From Rhodobacteraceae bacterium UBA2776 (GTDB lineage: Bacteria > Pseudomonadota > Alphaproteobacteria > Rhodobacterales > Rhodobacteraceae), in the NCBI GenBank assembly GCA_002352425.1, contig DEIK01000047.1, positions 9,996-39,886 on the forward strand: 29,891 bases of DNA, in the 5' to 3' direction. The number at the start of each line of letters is the position of its first letter. The stretch's first letter is position 1. The notes beneath the pieces were generated by a model. That model had not been told where the DNA came from, did not search any database, and saw only the letters and a list, made by a program, of their open reading frames with translations. The position numbers were made by a program, and so were the translations under genes. Positions 7,724-16,686 of this stretch are shown piece by piece.

Positions 7724-9130
7724 CTACTCGTCAATCTCGGGTTCCACATGCGCCACCCGTGCGCCACCCTTACTTGACGTCACAATCGCCAGTGATTTCA
7801 ACTTGCGATGCAAGGCCGAACGCTCCATGCCAACGAAACTGGCGGTGCGGCTGATATTGCCGCCAAACCGGTTGATCTGCGTCATCAGATACTCGCGCTC
7901 AAACAACTCACGCGCCTCACGCAGCGGCAAGGTCGCCAAGCCGGACGACAGCACAACGCGGCCCTCTTTTTGCGAGGTTTCTTCGGGGGATGGCAATTCC
8001 TTGGCCGAAATTGCCCCGTTGCCGGCCCCAAGGATCAGCACCCGTTCCACCACGTTTTTCAACTGACGCACGTTGCCAGGCCACTGCATGGTTTGCATCA
8101 AGGCCTCGGCCTCGTCCGACAGGTTGCGCAGTGGCAGACCTTGGTTTTTGTTAAGTTCCTCAATGAAATAGGCCGCCAGCAGTGGGATATCCTCGCGGCG
8201 CTCCTCTAAGGAAGGCACCACAACAGGCACCACATTCAAACGATGAAACAGCTCCTCACGGAAATTTCCGGCAGCGATTTCGTCGGCCAAAGACCGGTTG
8301 GTGCTGGACACCACGCGAATGTCGACCCGCACCTTGTCGCTGCCGCCAACCCGCTGGAACTGTTGATCCACCAACACCCGCAAAATTTTGGACTGGGTGC
8401 CGATCGGCATGTCCGCCACTTCGTCAAAATACAAAACCCCGCCATGCGCCTGCTCCAGCAAACCAGGCTCGATACCGCGCTCGGCACTTTCACGGCCAAA
8501 CAACACCTCTTCCATGCGCTCTGGCTCGATCGAGGCCGAATTCACGGACACAAATGGCGCCGAAGACCGATTGGAATTGGCGTGGATATAGCGCGCGGCG
8601 ACCTCTTTGCCCGCCCCGCCAGGCCCCGTCAGCATCACGCGCCCATTGGTGCCTGTTACCTTGTCCAAATTCGCCTTGAGCGCCTTAAAGGCCGCACTTT
8701 CACCCAACATTTCAGACGACGCCACGTCACCGCGACGCAGTTCATTGTTCTCGCGCCGCAGGCGCGAGGCCTCCATCGCGCGCGACACAACCACCATCAA
8801 TTGATCAATATTAAAGGGCTTTTCGATGAAATCATACGCCCCCTGCTTGATCGCAGCCACCGCAATTTCGATGTTGCCATGCCCCGAGATGATCACCACA
8901 GGAATGTCGGGATTGTCCCGCTTGACCGTCTTCAGAATGTCGATCCCATCCATCTGGCTGTCCTTCAACCAAATGTCCAAAATCATCAAAGCGGGCGGTG
9001 CGGCGTTGACCTCGCTCATGCAATCATCCGAATTTCCAGCCAGACGGGTGGAATAGCCCTCGTCCTTTAGAATATCGGAAATCAGCTCCCGAATGTCGCG
9101 TTCGTCGTCAACAATTAAAATATCACCCAT
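7724..9130 (-). CDS. ntrX: Response regulator NtrX
   Basis: Response regulator partnered with NtrY. The receiver domain has the acidic pair Asp8/Asp9, phospho-acceptor Asp52 in MILDIW, and the SGHG and KPF switch residues. The AAA+ domain follows with Walker A GPGGAGKE and Walker B VLYFDEVAD. The sigma-54 contact motif GAFTGA is absent (the place reads ESAERGIEPG), which is normal for alphaproteobacterial NtrX and means it probably does not activate sigma-54 RNA polymerase. The C-terminus is a Fis-type helix-turn-helix. An in-frame ATG at 9145 overlaps the ntrY stop, but I prefer the ATG at 9130. It has GAGGGGA six bases upstream and gives the family's MxDILIVDDERD beginning. The family controls nitrogen, redox and cell-envelope genes. 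Confidence 0.95.
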   Translation of the reverse strand: MGDILIVDDERDIRELISDILKDEGYSTRLAGNSDDCMSEVNAAPPALMILDIWLKDSQMDGIDILKTVKRDNPDIPVVIISGHGNIEIAVAAIKQGAYDFIEKPFNIDQLMVVVSRAMEASRLRRENNELRRGDVASSEMLGESAAFKALKANLDKVTGTNGRVMLTGPGGAGKEVAARYIHANSNRSSAPFVSVNSASIEPERMEEVLFGRESAERGIEPGLLEQAHGGVLYFDEVADMPIGTQSKILRVLVDQQFQRVGGSDKVRVDIRVVSSTNRSLADEIAAGNFREELFHRLNVVPVVVPSLEERREDIPLLAAYFIEELNKNQGLPLRNLSDEAEALMQTMQWPGNVRQLKNVVERVLILGAGNGAISAKELPSPEETSQKEGRVVLSSGLATLPLREARELFEREYLMTQINRFGGNISRTASFVGMERSALHRKLKSLAIVTSSKGGARVAHVEPEIDE

Positions 9131-9144
9131 GATATATCCCCTCA

Positions 9145-11388
9145 TTACCCATTCGCGTTTTCAGATTGCACGTCCGCGGCCAGCGTTGCCGGCAGTCTAA
9201 CTTCTGCCCGCGCCCCGCAATGTGCATTCCCTTTAAATTGTTCGGCATCAACCAGCATCAACGTGCCGCCATGTTCCTCGATTATTTTTTTCACAATCGG
9301 CAACCCCAGTCCGGTGCCCGCGTCGCGCGTGGTCACATAGGGTTCAAACAGGCGGGCGCGATCTTCGGGCAGCCCGATGCCGTTGTCGGATATGTCGATC
9401 TTGATCAGCCCGTCCTGCTGCGTCATTTTCACACGCACCTCGGGCTTGAACCCAGTTGGAGCGCCCTTTTCGGAAAGGCTTTCAATGGCTTCACCTGCAT
9501 TCTTGATCAAGTTGACCATCGCTTGCGAAATCATTGTAGAATCCAGATCGACCATCACGGGATCCTTTGGCAGGGTCGTCGTTAACGTAACCTCTGGCAT
9601 CGCGGTTTCCTGCAACACTGCCGCATCGCGCAGAATTTCAACCAGATCATGACTGCGCAATTCCGGTTCCGGCATCCGCGCAAATTTTGAGAACTCGTCA
9701 ACAATGCGCCGCAGATCACCGGTCTGGCGAATGATCACATCGGTGTATTGCTCCAGCGTGTCGGATTGATCACCAACCAGTGGCGAGAATTTGCGCTTTA
9801 GCCGCTCTGCCGACAGTTGGATCGGAGTCAGCGGGTTTTTGATCTCGTGGGCAATGCGCCGCGCGACATCGCCCCAGGCGGCCATGCGTTGGGCCGAAAC
9901 CAGATCGGTCACATCATCAAAGGCAATCACATAGCCTTCAAGATTACCCGCATCGTTGCGCCGCGTGCTGATCCGCACCAGCAGGTTTTCCAACGCACCC
10001 TCGCGCGACAGCTTGACCTCTTCCTGAACAACTTCGGTGTTTTTGCTTTGCAGACGCTGCAACAGCGGGCCAAACTCCGGCACCGCCACGTTGATATCGC
10101 CGCTTTGCTCATCCGGCAGCGCCAACAGGCGTTCGGCCGAGCGGTTCACGAACATCACCTTGCCGCTTGCATCCAGCCCGACAACCCCCGACGCCACCGA
10201 AGACAACACAGAATCAAACACCCGGCGACGGCGCTCGATCTGGCGGTTGTTTTCCAACAGTGTGTCGCGTTGGCCCTTCAATTGGCGGGTCATCTGGTTA
10301 AAGTATCGCCCAAGCATGGCGATCTCGTCATCGCCATCCTCTTCAATCACCTGCACATTCAAATCACCGGTCCCGACCTGTTGTGCCGCCCCCGCCAACC
10401 GGCCCACAGGACGCGACAGCCGTTCGGCGAACCAAAGCCCCAGCCAAATCGCCGCCAAGATCAAGATCACCGCAAAACCGATATAAAGCAGGGCAAATTC
10501 GAATAAGATCGTACCGCGTTCGCTCTCAAGTTGGTGGTAAAGGGTCGCTGTTTCCTGCGTGTCATCCAGCAAGTTCAAGATATCGCCATCCACATTGCGC
10601 GAGATGTAAAGATAGCGATCAACAAAGGCATCCAGCTTCATCAAGGCGCGAAATTCATTGTTGTCCCAGTCCTGAATGACCACCACGCCGCCCAAATCGG
10701 CAGCCGTGATATCACCCTGCGTGGGTTCTTCGAAATCAAACAGGTAAGATCGCTCGCCACGGGCCCGCAGGGTGCGTGACCCGTCGATCACATAGGCCTC
10801 GCGCAGCCCGCGCTGGATTTGCACCTGGCCTTGGGTCAGCAATTCTCGCAGATTGCCATCGCTTAGGAAAAACGTCGCGTTGCGGGTCAGATTTAGATAG
10901 GCGGCCAGCCCTTCGGTATCCTCGATCAGATCACTTTCATGCTCTGCGTGGTAAGCCTCGGCGGCCGCCACCGAGGTGCCGACCACTTGACGCACCCGCT
11001 CCGAAAACCATCCCTCCAGCCCGACGTTGACGGTCAAAACCGCGAACACCGCCACCAAAATTGTCGGGATCAACGCGACCAGCGCGAACACCCCTGTCAG
11101 GCGCAAATGCAAGCGAGAACCCGCTGATCTGGCGCGGCGCGCCGAAATCATCCGCGCCACCCGTTGCAACACCAACGCCGCGACCACCAGAATATAGACC
11201 ACATCGGTCAGGAGAATCAGCCGCAAGCTGGGGGCAGAAGCGCCTTTGTCCAAGGGGCCCAAAACCGTGAAAGTCGCGATCGCCAAAACCGGCCCCAAAA
11301 TCACCAGACTCAGGGTCGCAGCGTTCTGCAAACGCCGTTTGCGCCGCAAACGGCTTAGTTTATCCATTGTTGCGCTTTTGACAGACAT
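9145..11388 (-). CDS. ntrY: Sensor histidine kinase NtrY
   Basis: A membrane sensor kinase of about 747 residues that phosphorylates NtrX. In order it has two N-terminal TM helices (around ATLSLVILGPVLAI and LTDVVYILVVAALV) and a third near FALVALIPTILVAV. These are followed by a large extracytoplasmic loop, a fourth TM helix and a HAMP domain (RLSRPVGRLAGAAQQV). A PAS domain comes next. The HisKA histidine is in RRIAHEIKNPLTP and the ATPase domain has NLIKNAGEAI, DNGIGLPED and GTGLGLPIV. The open frame extends up to 11469. I chose the ATG at 11388 because it has a GGTGG ribosome site and matches the length of relatives; the longer start at 11469 is possible. The 3' end overlaps or touches ntrX. 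Confidence 0.94.
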   Translation of the reverse strand: MSVKSATMDKLSRLRRKRRLQNAATLSLVILGPVLAIATFTVLGPLDKGASAPSLRLILLTDVVYILVVAALVLQRVARMISARRARSAGSRLHLRLTGVFALVALIPTILVAVFAVLTVNVGLEGWFSERVRQVVGTSVAAAEAYHAEHESDLIEDTEGLAAYLNLTRNATFFLSDGNLRELLTQGQVQIQRGLREAYVIDGSRTLRARGERSYLFDFEEPTQGDITAADLGGVVVIQDWDNNEFRALMKLDAFVDRYLYISRNVDGDILNLLDDTQETATLYHQLESERGTILFEFALLYIGFAVILILAAIWLGLWFAERLSRPVGRLAGAAQQVGTGDLNVQVIEEDGDDEIAMLGRYFNQMTRQLKGQRDTLLENNRQIERRRRVFDSVLSSVASGVVGLDASGKVMFVNRSAERLLALPDEQSGDINVAVPEFGPLLQRLQSKNTEVVQEEVKLSREGALENLLVRISTRRNDAGNLEGYVIAFDDVTDLVSAQRMAAWGDVARRIAHEIKNPLTPIQLSAERLKRKFSPLVGDQSDTLEQYTDVIIRQTGDLRRIVDEFSKFARMPEPELRSHDLVEILRDAAVLQETAMPEVTLTTTLPKDPVMVDLDSTMISQAMVNLIKNAGEAIESLSEKGAPTGFKPEVRVKMTQQDGLIKIDISDNGIGLPEDRARLFEPYVTTRDAGTGLGLPIVKKIIEEHGGTLMLVDAEQFKGNAHCGARAEVRLPATLAADVQSENANG

Positions 11389-11493
11389 AGCCACCAAATG
11401 CCCACTTCCCTCTGTGTCGCGACTGCGACGAACCACCATATATCGTAACCTCGTTTCGGCTGATGCCATTGGGTCACGCTTGATGTTGCTCTT

Positions 11494-12858
11494 TTACATC
11501 AACTTACGGCGCCGTGTCACGCGAATATCGAGTTCCGATATCTTCTTTCTGAGGGTATTTCGGTTGATACCCAAAAGATCGGCGCATTTGGCCTGATTTC
11601 CGCCGGTGGCTTCGAGCGAAATCTCCAACAGTGGGCGCTCCATTTCGTGTAAAATCCGCGTGTAAAGACCGGGTGGTGGCAAGGCCCCGCTGTGCAAATC
11701 AAAATACCGCTGCAGATGCCGTGCAATTGAGGCGGACAACCTGTCGCCGCGCGTCCGCTCGTTCACAGGCTCCATCATCGGCTGGCCACCCAACGCCTGC
11801 TCGACCTCGGTCCGTGTGATTTCCGCCTGCCCGCTGGTCGCCCCCAATTGACGCAGGGTGTTTTCCAGCTGACGTACATTGCCAGGCCAACTGTAGGTCT
11901 GCATCAGATTTTGCGCCCTGTCAGACAGATGATGCGCCACATCGTCACCATCACGGTGGCGGTTCAGGAAAAACTCGACCAACATCGGGATATCATTGAT
12001 CCGATCCCGCAGCGCGGGCACCTTAAGCGCAACCCCGTTCAAACGGTAAAACAAGTCTTGTCGAAACGCGTCGGCCTCCATCATCGGGGCCAGATCAACC
12101 TGTGTGGTGGCCAAGATACGGGGCGCATTTTCCGACAACCTGTCAATCATTCGCACCAATTGGGCCTGCGCATCTAGGTCCAAGTCACCGACCTCGTCAA
12201 TCACCAGCGAACCGGAACCAGCCTGCGCCAAGATTTTCTCAAGCGCCTCCGCCCCCGTGATGTCGGCGGCGCTGGCCACCTTGAAGGGTTTGGACCTTCG
12301 ATCGCTGAAATCATGGATAATGCGGGCAATCAGCGACTTTCCCGTGCCGCTTTCGCCCCCGATCAGTACCGGCAATTCATTGTTGATAATCTGGGCGATC
12401 AGCCGGTACAGATCCTGCATCACATCGGTGCGCCCCACCAAGGGCAAATCGCTCGTGGCATTTTGCACAGGCGGGATTGGCATGTCGACATGGCGCCGGG
12501 TTTTCAGCGCTTTGGCCGAACGCTTCATCAAATCAGGCAGATCAAAAGGTTTAGGCAGATAGTCATAAGCCTTGGCCTCGGTCGCCTTAATGGTGGTCAT
12601 AATGGTGTTTTGCGCCGAGATCACGATCACAGGCAAATCGTCGCGCAATTTGGAAATTTCCGGCACCATTTCCAATCCGTTGCCATCGGGCATAACCACA
12701 TCCGTGATCACCAAATCCCCCATCCCCTCGCCCACCCAGCGCATCAACGTCACCAAGGACGAAGTCGCATGAACTTTGCACCCAGCGCGGGTAAAAGCTT
12801 GCGTAAGAACTGTGCGAATTGTGCGGTCATCATCCGCGATCAATACTGTGCCGTCCAT
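11494..12858 (-). CDS. ntrC: Nitrogen regulator NtrC, Rhodobacter type without GAFTGA
   Basis: A 454-residue response regulator activated by NtrB under nitrogen limitation. The receiver domain has Asp53 as phospho-acceptor in ITDVVMPDG. The AAA+ domain keeps Walker A GGESGTGKS and Walker B SLVIDEVGD, but the GAFTGA loop that touches sigma-54 is missing. Between the two Walker motifs the chain is also shorter than in enteric NtrC. This is the known feature of Rhodobacter capsulatus NtrC, which activates transcription with the sigma-70 holoenzyme. The N-terminus MDGTVLIADDDRTIRTVL is that of the Rhodobacter protein. The C-terminal helix-turn-helix spans GNQAKCADLLGINRNTLRKK. Its ATG follows the ntrB stop codon directly (TAAATG), so translation is coupled. 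Confidence 0.96.
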   Translation of the reverse strand: MDGTVLIADDDRTIRTVLTQAFTRAGCKVHATSSLVTLMRWVGEGMGDLVITDVVMPDGNGLEMVPEISKLRDDLPVIVISAQNTIMTTIKATEAKAYDYLPKPFDLPDLMKRSAKALKTRRHVDMPIPPVQNATSDLPLVGRTDVMQDLYRLIAQIINNELPVLIGGESGTGKSLIARIIHDFSDRRSKPFKVASAADITGAEALEKILAQAGSGSLVIDEVGDLDLDAQAQLVRMIDRLSENAPRILATTQVDLAPMMEADAFRQDLFYRLNGVALKVPALRDRINDIPMLVEFFLNRHRDGDDVAHHLSDRAQNLMQTYSWPGNVRQLENTLRQLGATSGQAEITRTEVEQALGGQPMMEPVNERTRGDRLSASIARHLQRYFDLHSGALPPPGLYTRILHEMERPLLEISLEATGGNQAKCADLLGINRNTLRKKISELDIRVTRRRKLM

Positions 12859-13920
12859 TTAGGGGGTTCCTTTGGGTTTAGGGGCCGTGGGCAGTGAAAT
12901 CCGAAATATTGTGTGCCCGGGCTTGCTGTCCACCGCGACCAGCCCTTCGTGCTCAGAAATGATTTTGGAAACCAGCGCCAGCCCCAGACCGGTGCCGTTT
13001 TCCCGTCCCGAGACAAACGGATCGAACACATCATCCGCAATGTCAGCCGGTAGGCCCGGCCCGTTGTCAATGAATTCGATGCGGATCGGCAAGGGCGATT
13101 CTGTGCCATCAGTGCGCCGCCGTCGCAAGCTGTTGTCAAACGAGGTCCGTATCCGGATTTCACCCTCGGATTTCTGCGCTGCCTCGCTGGCATTTTTCAA
13201 CAGGTTGGCCATCACTTGAATCAATTGGTCCGCATCCGCCCACGTGTCGGGTAAGGACGGATCATAGTCCGGAACAATGCGCATATGGGCCGCAAACCCG
13301 ACCTGCGCTGACTTTTGCGCACGTTCAATCACGTCATGTATATTCACCGCCGTCCGGTTGGGCGGGCTTAGATTGCCAAACTGCTCGACCTGATCCAAAA
13401 GGGTAACAATACGCTTGGATTCAGAAACGATTAGGTCTGTCATTTCAAGATCCTGCGCTGGCAAGTTCATTGCTAACAACTGCGCAGCACCGGTGATACC
13501 AGCCAAAGGGTTTTTGACCTCATGGGCCAACATTTCAGCCATCCCAATTGCCGTTTTCGCAGCGGATTCTGAAGCCGTGTTATGATTAGCACCCGTCACA
13601 TTCAAACGCGGCTGGATGATCAGCAGCACCTGCGTTTCGTCCCTCGATATCGACGTAATTTGCACGTTACACGGGGTCAATTCCCGACCAATTTCGACGT
13701 CATTGATAAACACAGGACTATGACTGTCGCGCACCCGTTGAAACGACTGCTCCAGTGGTGCGGCAAGCTTAACACAGTTCACGCAACGCGCCCCGCGCAA
13801 GGATTTGACGGAAGTGTTCAAAAACCCTTCGGCGGCCAGATTGGCGGCGGTAATTTCATTGTTTTCATTGATCAAAAAGGCCGGGTTTGGCAGCGCATTC
13901 CACAGTTGATCAAAATTCAT
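12859..13920 (-). CDS. ntrB: Nitrogen sensor kinase/phosphatase NtrB
   Basis: A 353-residue cytoplasmic kinase that phosphorylates NtrC and, with PII, dephosphorylates it when nitrogen is plentiful. An N-terminal PAS domain (about 5-100) precedes the HisKA H-box LAHEVKNPLAG with His133. The N-box NLLKNASEAA, the G1 box FIDNGPGLP and the G2 box ENGTGLGLALV follow. There is no TM segment, as expected. The start overlaps the dusB stop by four bases (ATGA), and the stop abuts the ntrC start. The gene order nifR3-ntrB-ntrC is that of Rhodobacter capsulatus. Length is usual. Confidence 0.97.
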   Translation of the reverse strand: MNFDQLWNALPNPAFLINENNEITAANLAAEGFLNTSVKSLRGARCVNCVKLAAPLEQSFQRVRDSHSPVFINDVEIGRELTPCNVQITSISRDETQVLLIIQPRLNVTGANHNTASESAAKTAIGMAEMLAHEVKNPLAGITGAAQLLAMNLPAQDLEMTDLIVSESKRIVTLLDQVEQFGNLSPPNRTAVNIHDVIERAQKSAQVGFAAHMRIVPDYDPSLPDTWADADQLIQVMANLLKNASEAAQKSEGEIRIRTSFDNSLRRRRTDGTESPLPIRIEFIDNGPGLPADIADDVFDPFVSGRENGTGLGLALVSKIISEHEGLVAVDSKPGHTIFRISLPTAPKPKGTP

Positions 13921-14897
13921 GCCGCCACCTTTTGTACCGCAAGCGCGTCAGGCAGTAGGCGCAACACCTGTCCACAGTCCTTTTCGGTCAACACAGTTTT
14001 GCGCAACTCTGGCAAACAGCCAACCCCGTCCATGTACCACCCCAAATGTTTGCGCGCCACGCGGCTGCCAAGTTTGACGCCGTAAAACGCCAACATGTCC
14101 TCATAATGGGTGGCGACCAAATCGACCAAAGCCCCTGCGGTTGGGATGTCGGGTGCTGGTGTGCCAAACAGACCGCTCGCAACCTGCGCCAATTTCCAAG
14201 GCGCACCTTGTGCGCCACGCCCGATCATCACCCCGTCGGCCTTTGAGGCCCAGAGCGCAGCCTTAGCTGAGGTCGTATCGACGATATCGCCATTGGCAAT
14301 CACCGGAATGTCCACAGCTGATTTAATCTTGGAAATAGCAGCCCAATCGGCATGGCCTTTGTAAAACTGACAGCGGGTGCGCCCATGGATGGTGATCATC
14401 TGAATGCCCGCAACCTCGGCCCGCCGCGCCAATTCCGGAGCGTTTAAACTGTCGTTATCCCAACCCAAACGGGTCTTTAGGGTGACCGGTACATCAACAG
14501 CTTGCACCACGGCCTCGATCAAAAGTAGCGCGTGATCCAGATCCCGCATCAAGGCCGATCCGGAATAACCGCTCACCACTTTTTTGGCAGGACAACCCAT
14601 ATTGATATCAATAATCCGCGCGCCATTGCCCGCGACCATGCGGGCGGCCTCGGCCATCGGGGTCGGTTCACGACCAGCCAGCTGGACAGCAGTGTTGACT
14701 TCGTGCAGTCCCAACTCTGCGCGTTCGCGCACGCCGGGTTTACCCTCAATCATGTCATGACTGGCCACCATTTCGCTGACCACCAACCCGGCGCCAAAAC
14801 GCGACACCAATCGACGAAACGGTAAATCTGTAATTCCGGCCAAAGGGGCCAGGAAAACCGCGTGTTCCATCGTCGTGTCTGCCAATTTTATAGTCAA
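13917..14897 (-). CDS. dusB: tRNA-dihydrouridine synthase DusB (NifR3)
   Basis: A 326-residue FMN enzyme that reduces uridines in the tRNA D-loop. The (beta/alpha)8 barrel begins with FLAPLAGITDLPFRRLV and has the catalytic Cys102 in INMGCPAKKV. The KTRLGW and ITIHGRTR motifs follow, and NGDIVD lies near the phosphate site. The start is a TTG at 14897, preceded nine bases upstream by AAGGA. The next ATG (14870) has no ribosome site and would remove the usual N-terminal residues, and a stop lies upstream in frame, so TTG is the best choice. In Rhodobacter the orthologue, nifR3, is the first gene of the ntrBC operon, and the promoter here should drive ntrBC too. Confidence 0.95.
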   Translation of the reverse strand: MTIKLADTTMEHAVFLAPLAGITDLPFRRLVSRFGAGLVVSEMVASHDMIEGKPGVRERAELGLHEVNTAVQLAGREPTPMAEAARMVAGNGARIIDINMGCPAKKVVSGYSGSALMRDLDHALLLIEAVVQAVDVPVTLKTRLGWDNDSLNAPELARRAEVAGIQMITIHGRTRCQFYKGHADWAAISKIKSAVDIPVIANGDIVDTTSAKAALWASKADGVMIGRGAQGAPWKLAQVASGLFGTPAPDIPTAGALVDLVATHYEDMLAFYGVKLGSRVARKHLGWYMDGVGCLPELRKTVLTEKDCGQVLRLLPDALAVQKVAA

Positions 14898-14977
14898 ACG
14901 CCTAATCCTTGTGCATTTACAGCCTGATTAGCGCGCAAAGTTAAAAAATGCAATCAACATGACCCCGAACGCGGCCT

Positions 14978-14998
14978 CAAAATCTTTCAAAGATTTTG
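14978..14998. repeat. Perfect 21-bp palindrome, first of a tandem pair
   Basis: Arms CAAAATCTTT and AAAGATTTTG flank a single central C, so all ten positions of each arm pair. It may act as an operator for a dimeric regulator, as an RNA hairpin in the ispDF leader, or be a dispersed genomic repeat. Centre to centre it is 23 bp from the next palindrome. Confidence 0.7.
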
Positions 14999-15025
14999 GA
15001 AAAAATTGTTGAACAATTTTTGTCC
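14998..15025. repeat. Perfect 21-bp palindrome, second of a tandem pair
   Basis: Arms AAAAATTGTT (15001-15010) and AACAATTTTT (15012-15021) flank a single central G. The stem can be extended by GGA pairing with TCC across one bulged G (14998-15000 with 15023-15025). It ends 40 bases before the ispDF start codon. An intrinsic terminator is not expected in a divergent promoter region, though an early-attenuation role cannot be excluded. Confidence 0.7.
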
Positions 15026-15064
15026 CGCCTTGCCAGCGGCAGTGCAAAATCCTAAACCGATGCC

Positions 15065-16195
15065 ATGACAACAACCACTGCCATCATCGTCGCCGCTGGG
15101 CGTGGCCTTCGGGCCGGAGGGGAAATCCCCAAACAGTTCCAGCCCCTTAACGGGGTCACTGTCCTGGAACGCAGCGTCGCGGCCTTCGCCAACAACACTG
15201 ACATCGACCAAATCATTCTGGTTGTGAACCCTGTTGACCATGATCTCTTGGACAAAATGGACTTGCGCAACGCAACCTTGGTTCATGGCGGTAACACCCG
15301 TGACGCATCGGTTTTGGCAGGGCTTGGCGCCGCCAACACAGAGAACGTATTGATCCACGATGGCGCCCGCCCGTTGGTGTCTGCTCGCATTATTTCGGAT
15401 GTGGTCAACGCCTTGAACACCCATGCTGGCGCGGCCCCTGCCCTGACCGTCACCGATGCCCTGTGGCGCGGCAAAGACGGCCAAGTGACAGCCACGCATC
15501 CTCGAGAAGGCCTATTTCGCGCCCAAACGCCCCAAGGGTTTCACCGCAACGCCATTCTGGCCGCTCACGCCGCCCACGATGGAGGTGCAGCGGATGATGT
15601 CGAGATCGCTATCGCACATGGCTTGGACGTTGCGATCGTCACAGGTGACAGTCACAACATAAAAATCACCAACCCGGGCGATTTTGCCCGTGCTGAACAC
15701 TTACTGGAGCGCGTCATGGATATACGACTGGGCAACGGGTACGATGTGCATCGGTATTGCGAGGGCGACCACGTTGTGCTCTGCGGTGTTTCCGTACCGC
15801 ACAGCCACGGATTGGACGGTCATTCTGACGCTGATGTTGGGATGCATGCTGTCACGGACGCAATTTACGGCGCTTTGGCGATGGGCGACATCGGTCAGCA
15901 TTTCCCGCCATCCGATCCACAATGGAAAGGTGCTGCCTCGCACATCTTTCTGGAGCACGCCGTTAAATTGGCCACGGATCACGGCTTCACCATTTCCAAC
16001 GCCGATTGCACGCTGGTCTGCGAAATGCCCAAAATCGGTCCGCATTCCGTTGCGATGCGTCGTGAGATGGCGCGCATTATGGGTATGGAGATGGACCGTG
16101 TCAGCGTCAAGGCCACCACCTCTGAACGGCTGGGGTTTACCGGTCGCGGTGAAGGAATTGCCGCAATCGCCACTGTCACGTTGGTGAAACTATGA
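15065..16195 (+). CDS. ispDF: Bifunctional MEP-pathway enzyme IspD/IspF
   Basis: A 376-residue fusion that performs two steps of non-mevalonate isoprenoid synthesis. The IspD part (about 1-217) makes CDP-methylerythritol and shows the nucleotide-binding AAGRGLRAGGEIPKQF segment and the HDGARPL motif. The IspF part (218-376) forms the cyclodiphosphate and shows the zinc-binding GYDVHR, the GHSDADV block and KATTSERLGFTGRGEG near the end. Fusion of the two is common in alphaproteobacteria. The stop overlaps the pgpA start (ATGA). An internal ATG at 15716, exactly at the IspF boundary, has GGAG six bases ahead and could give separate IspF. Confidence 0.96.
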   Translation: MTTTTAIIVAAGRGLRAGGEIPKQFQPLNGVTVLERSVAAFANNTDIDQIILVVNPVDHDLLDKMDLRNATLVHGGNTRDASVLAGLGAANTENVLIHDGARPLVSARIISDVVNALNTHAGAAPALTVTDALWRGKDGQVTATHPREGLFRAQTPQGFHRNAILAAHAAHDGGAADDVEIAIAHGLDVAIVTGDSHNIKITNPGDFARAEHLLERVMDIRLGNGYDVHRYCEGDHVVLCGVSVPHSHGLDGHSDADVGMHAVTDAIYGALAMGDIGQHFPPSDPQWKGAASHIFLEHAVKLATDHGFTISNADCTLVCEMPKIGPHSVAMRREMARIMGMEMDRVSVKATTSERLGFTGRGEGIAAIATVTLVKL

Positions 16196-16686
16196 GCAAG
16201 CTAATCGCCACGTTTTTCTATGTCGGATTGCTGCGCCCGGCCCCTGGCACTTGGGGCTCGGCCGCCGCTATCCCAGTTGGCTATCTGATCCATGTTGCGG
16301 GTGGATTTCCCGCTCTGCTGGCCGCCACAATAGCGGTATTTTTCATCGGCTGGTGGGCAACTATGGTCGAAACCCGCGGCAAAGAAAACCACGACCCAAG
16401 CGAGATCGTCATTGACGAGGTCGCGGGCCAGTGGATTGCGCTGCTGCCGCTGTCGGGCGGGCTGTGGCACGCCGGAATGGACCCTTGGCTGTTCCCTTAT
16501 CCAGGTTGGGTCGGGGCGTTTTTAATGTTTCGACTGTTCGACATCTGGAAACCGGGCCCCGTGGGCTGGGCCGACCGTAAATCGACGGCCTTTGGCGTGA
16601 TGTTTGACGATGTGATCGCCGGCCTTATGGCGGCGATTGTCGTGACCGTTGCAGCCGTTATATCCCACGAACTGATAATGCAATGA
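16192..16686 (+). CDS. pgpA: Phosphatidylglycerophosphatase A
   Basis: A 164-residue inner-membrane phosphatase that dephosphorylates phosphatidylglycerol phosphate to phosphatidylglycerol. The N-terminal GLLRPAPGTWGSAAAIP motif and the acidic ENHDPSEIVIDEVAGQWIA motif are the family's two conserved blocks, followed by FRLFDIWKPGP. About four hydrophobic segments are seen. It overlaps ispDF upstream and cinA downstream by four bases each (ATGA), so the three are translationally coupled. Confidence 0.96.
   Translation: MSKLIATFFYVGLLRPAPGTWGSAAAIPVGYLIHVAGGFPALLAATIAVFFIGWWATMVETRGKENHDPSEIVIDEVAGQWIALLPLSGGLWHAGMDPWLFPYPGWVGAFLMFRLFDIWKPGPVGWADRKSTAFGVMFDDVIAGLMAAIVVTVAAVISHELIMQ

Larger units (their letters stand above)
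14898..15064. promoter_or_regulatory. Divergent dusB / ispDF control region
   Basis: This 167-base region separates dusB-ntrBC (minus) from ispDF (plus) and must hold both promoters. It contains the AAGGA ribosome site of dusB (about 14906-14910) and the two tandem perfect palindromes described separately. The ispDF ATG at 15065 has no clear ribosome binding site. I could not identify convincing -35/-10 pairs for either direction by eye. Confidence 0.5.

Noticed and set aside
7724..9130. Missing GAFTGA in NtrX as a sign of gene decay
   Set aside because: Alphaproteobacterial NtrX proteins normally lack it; Walker motifs, receiver and helix-turn-helix are intact.
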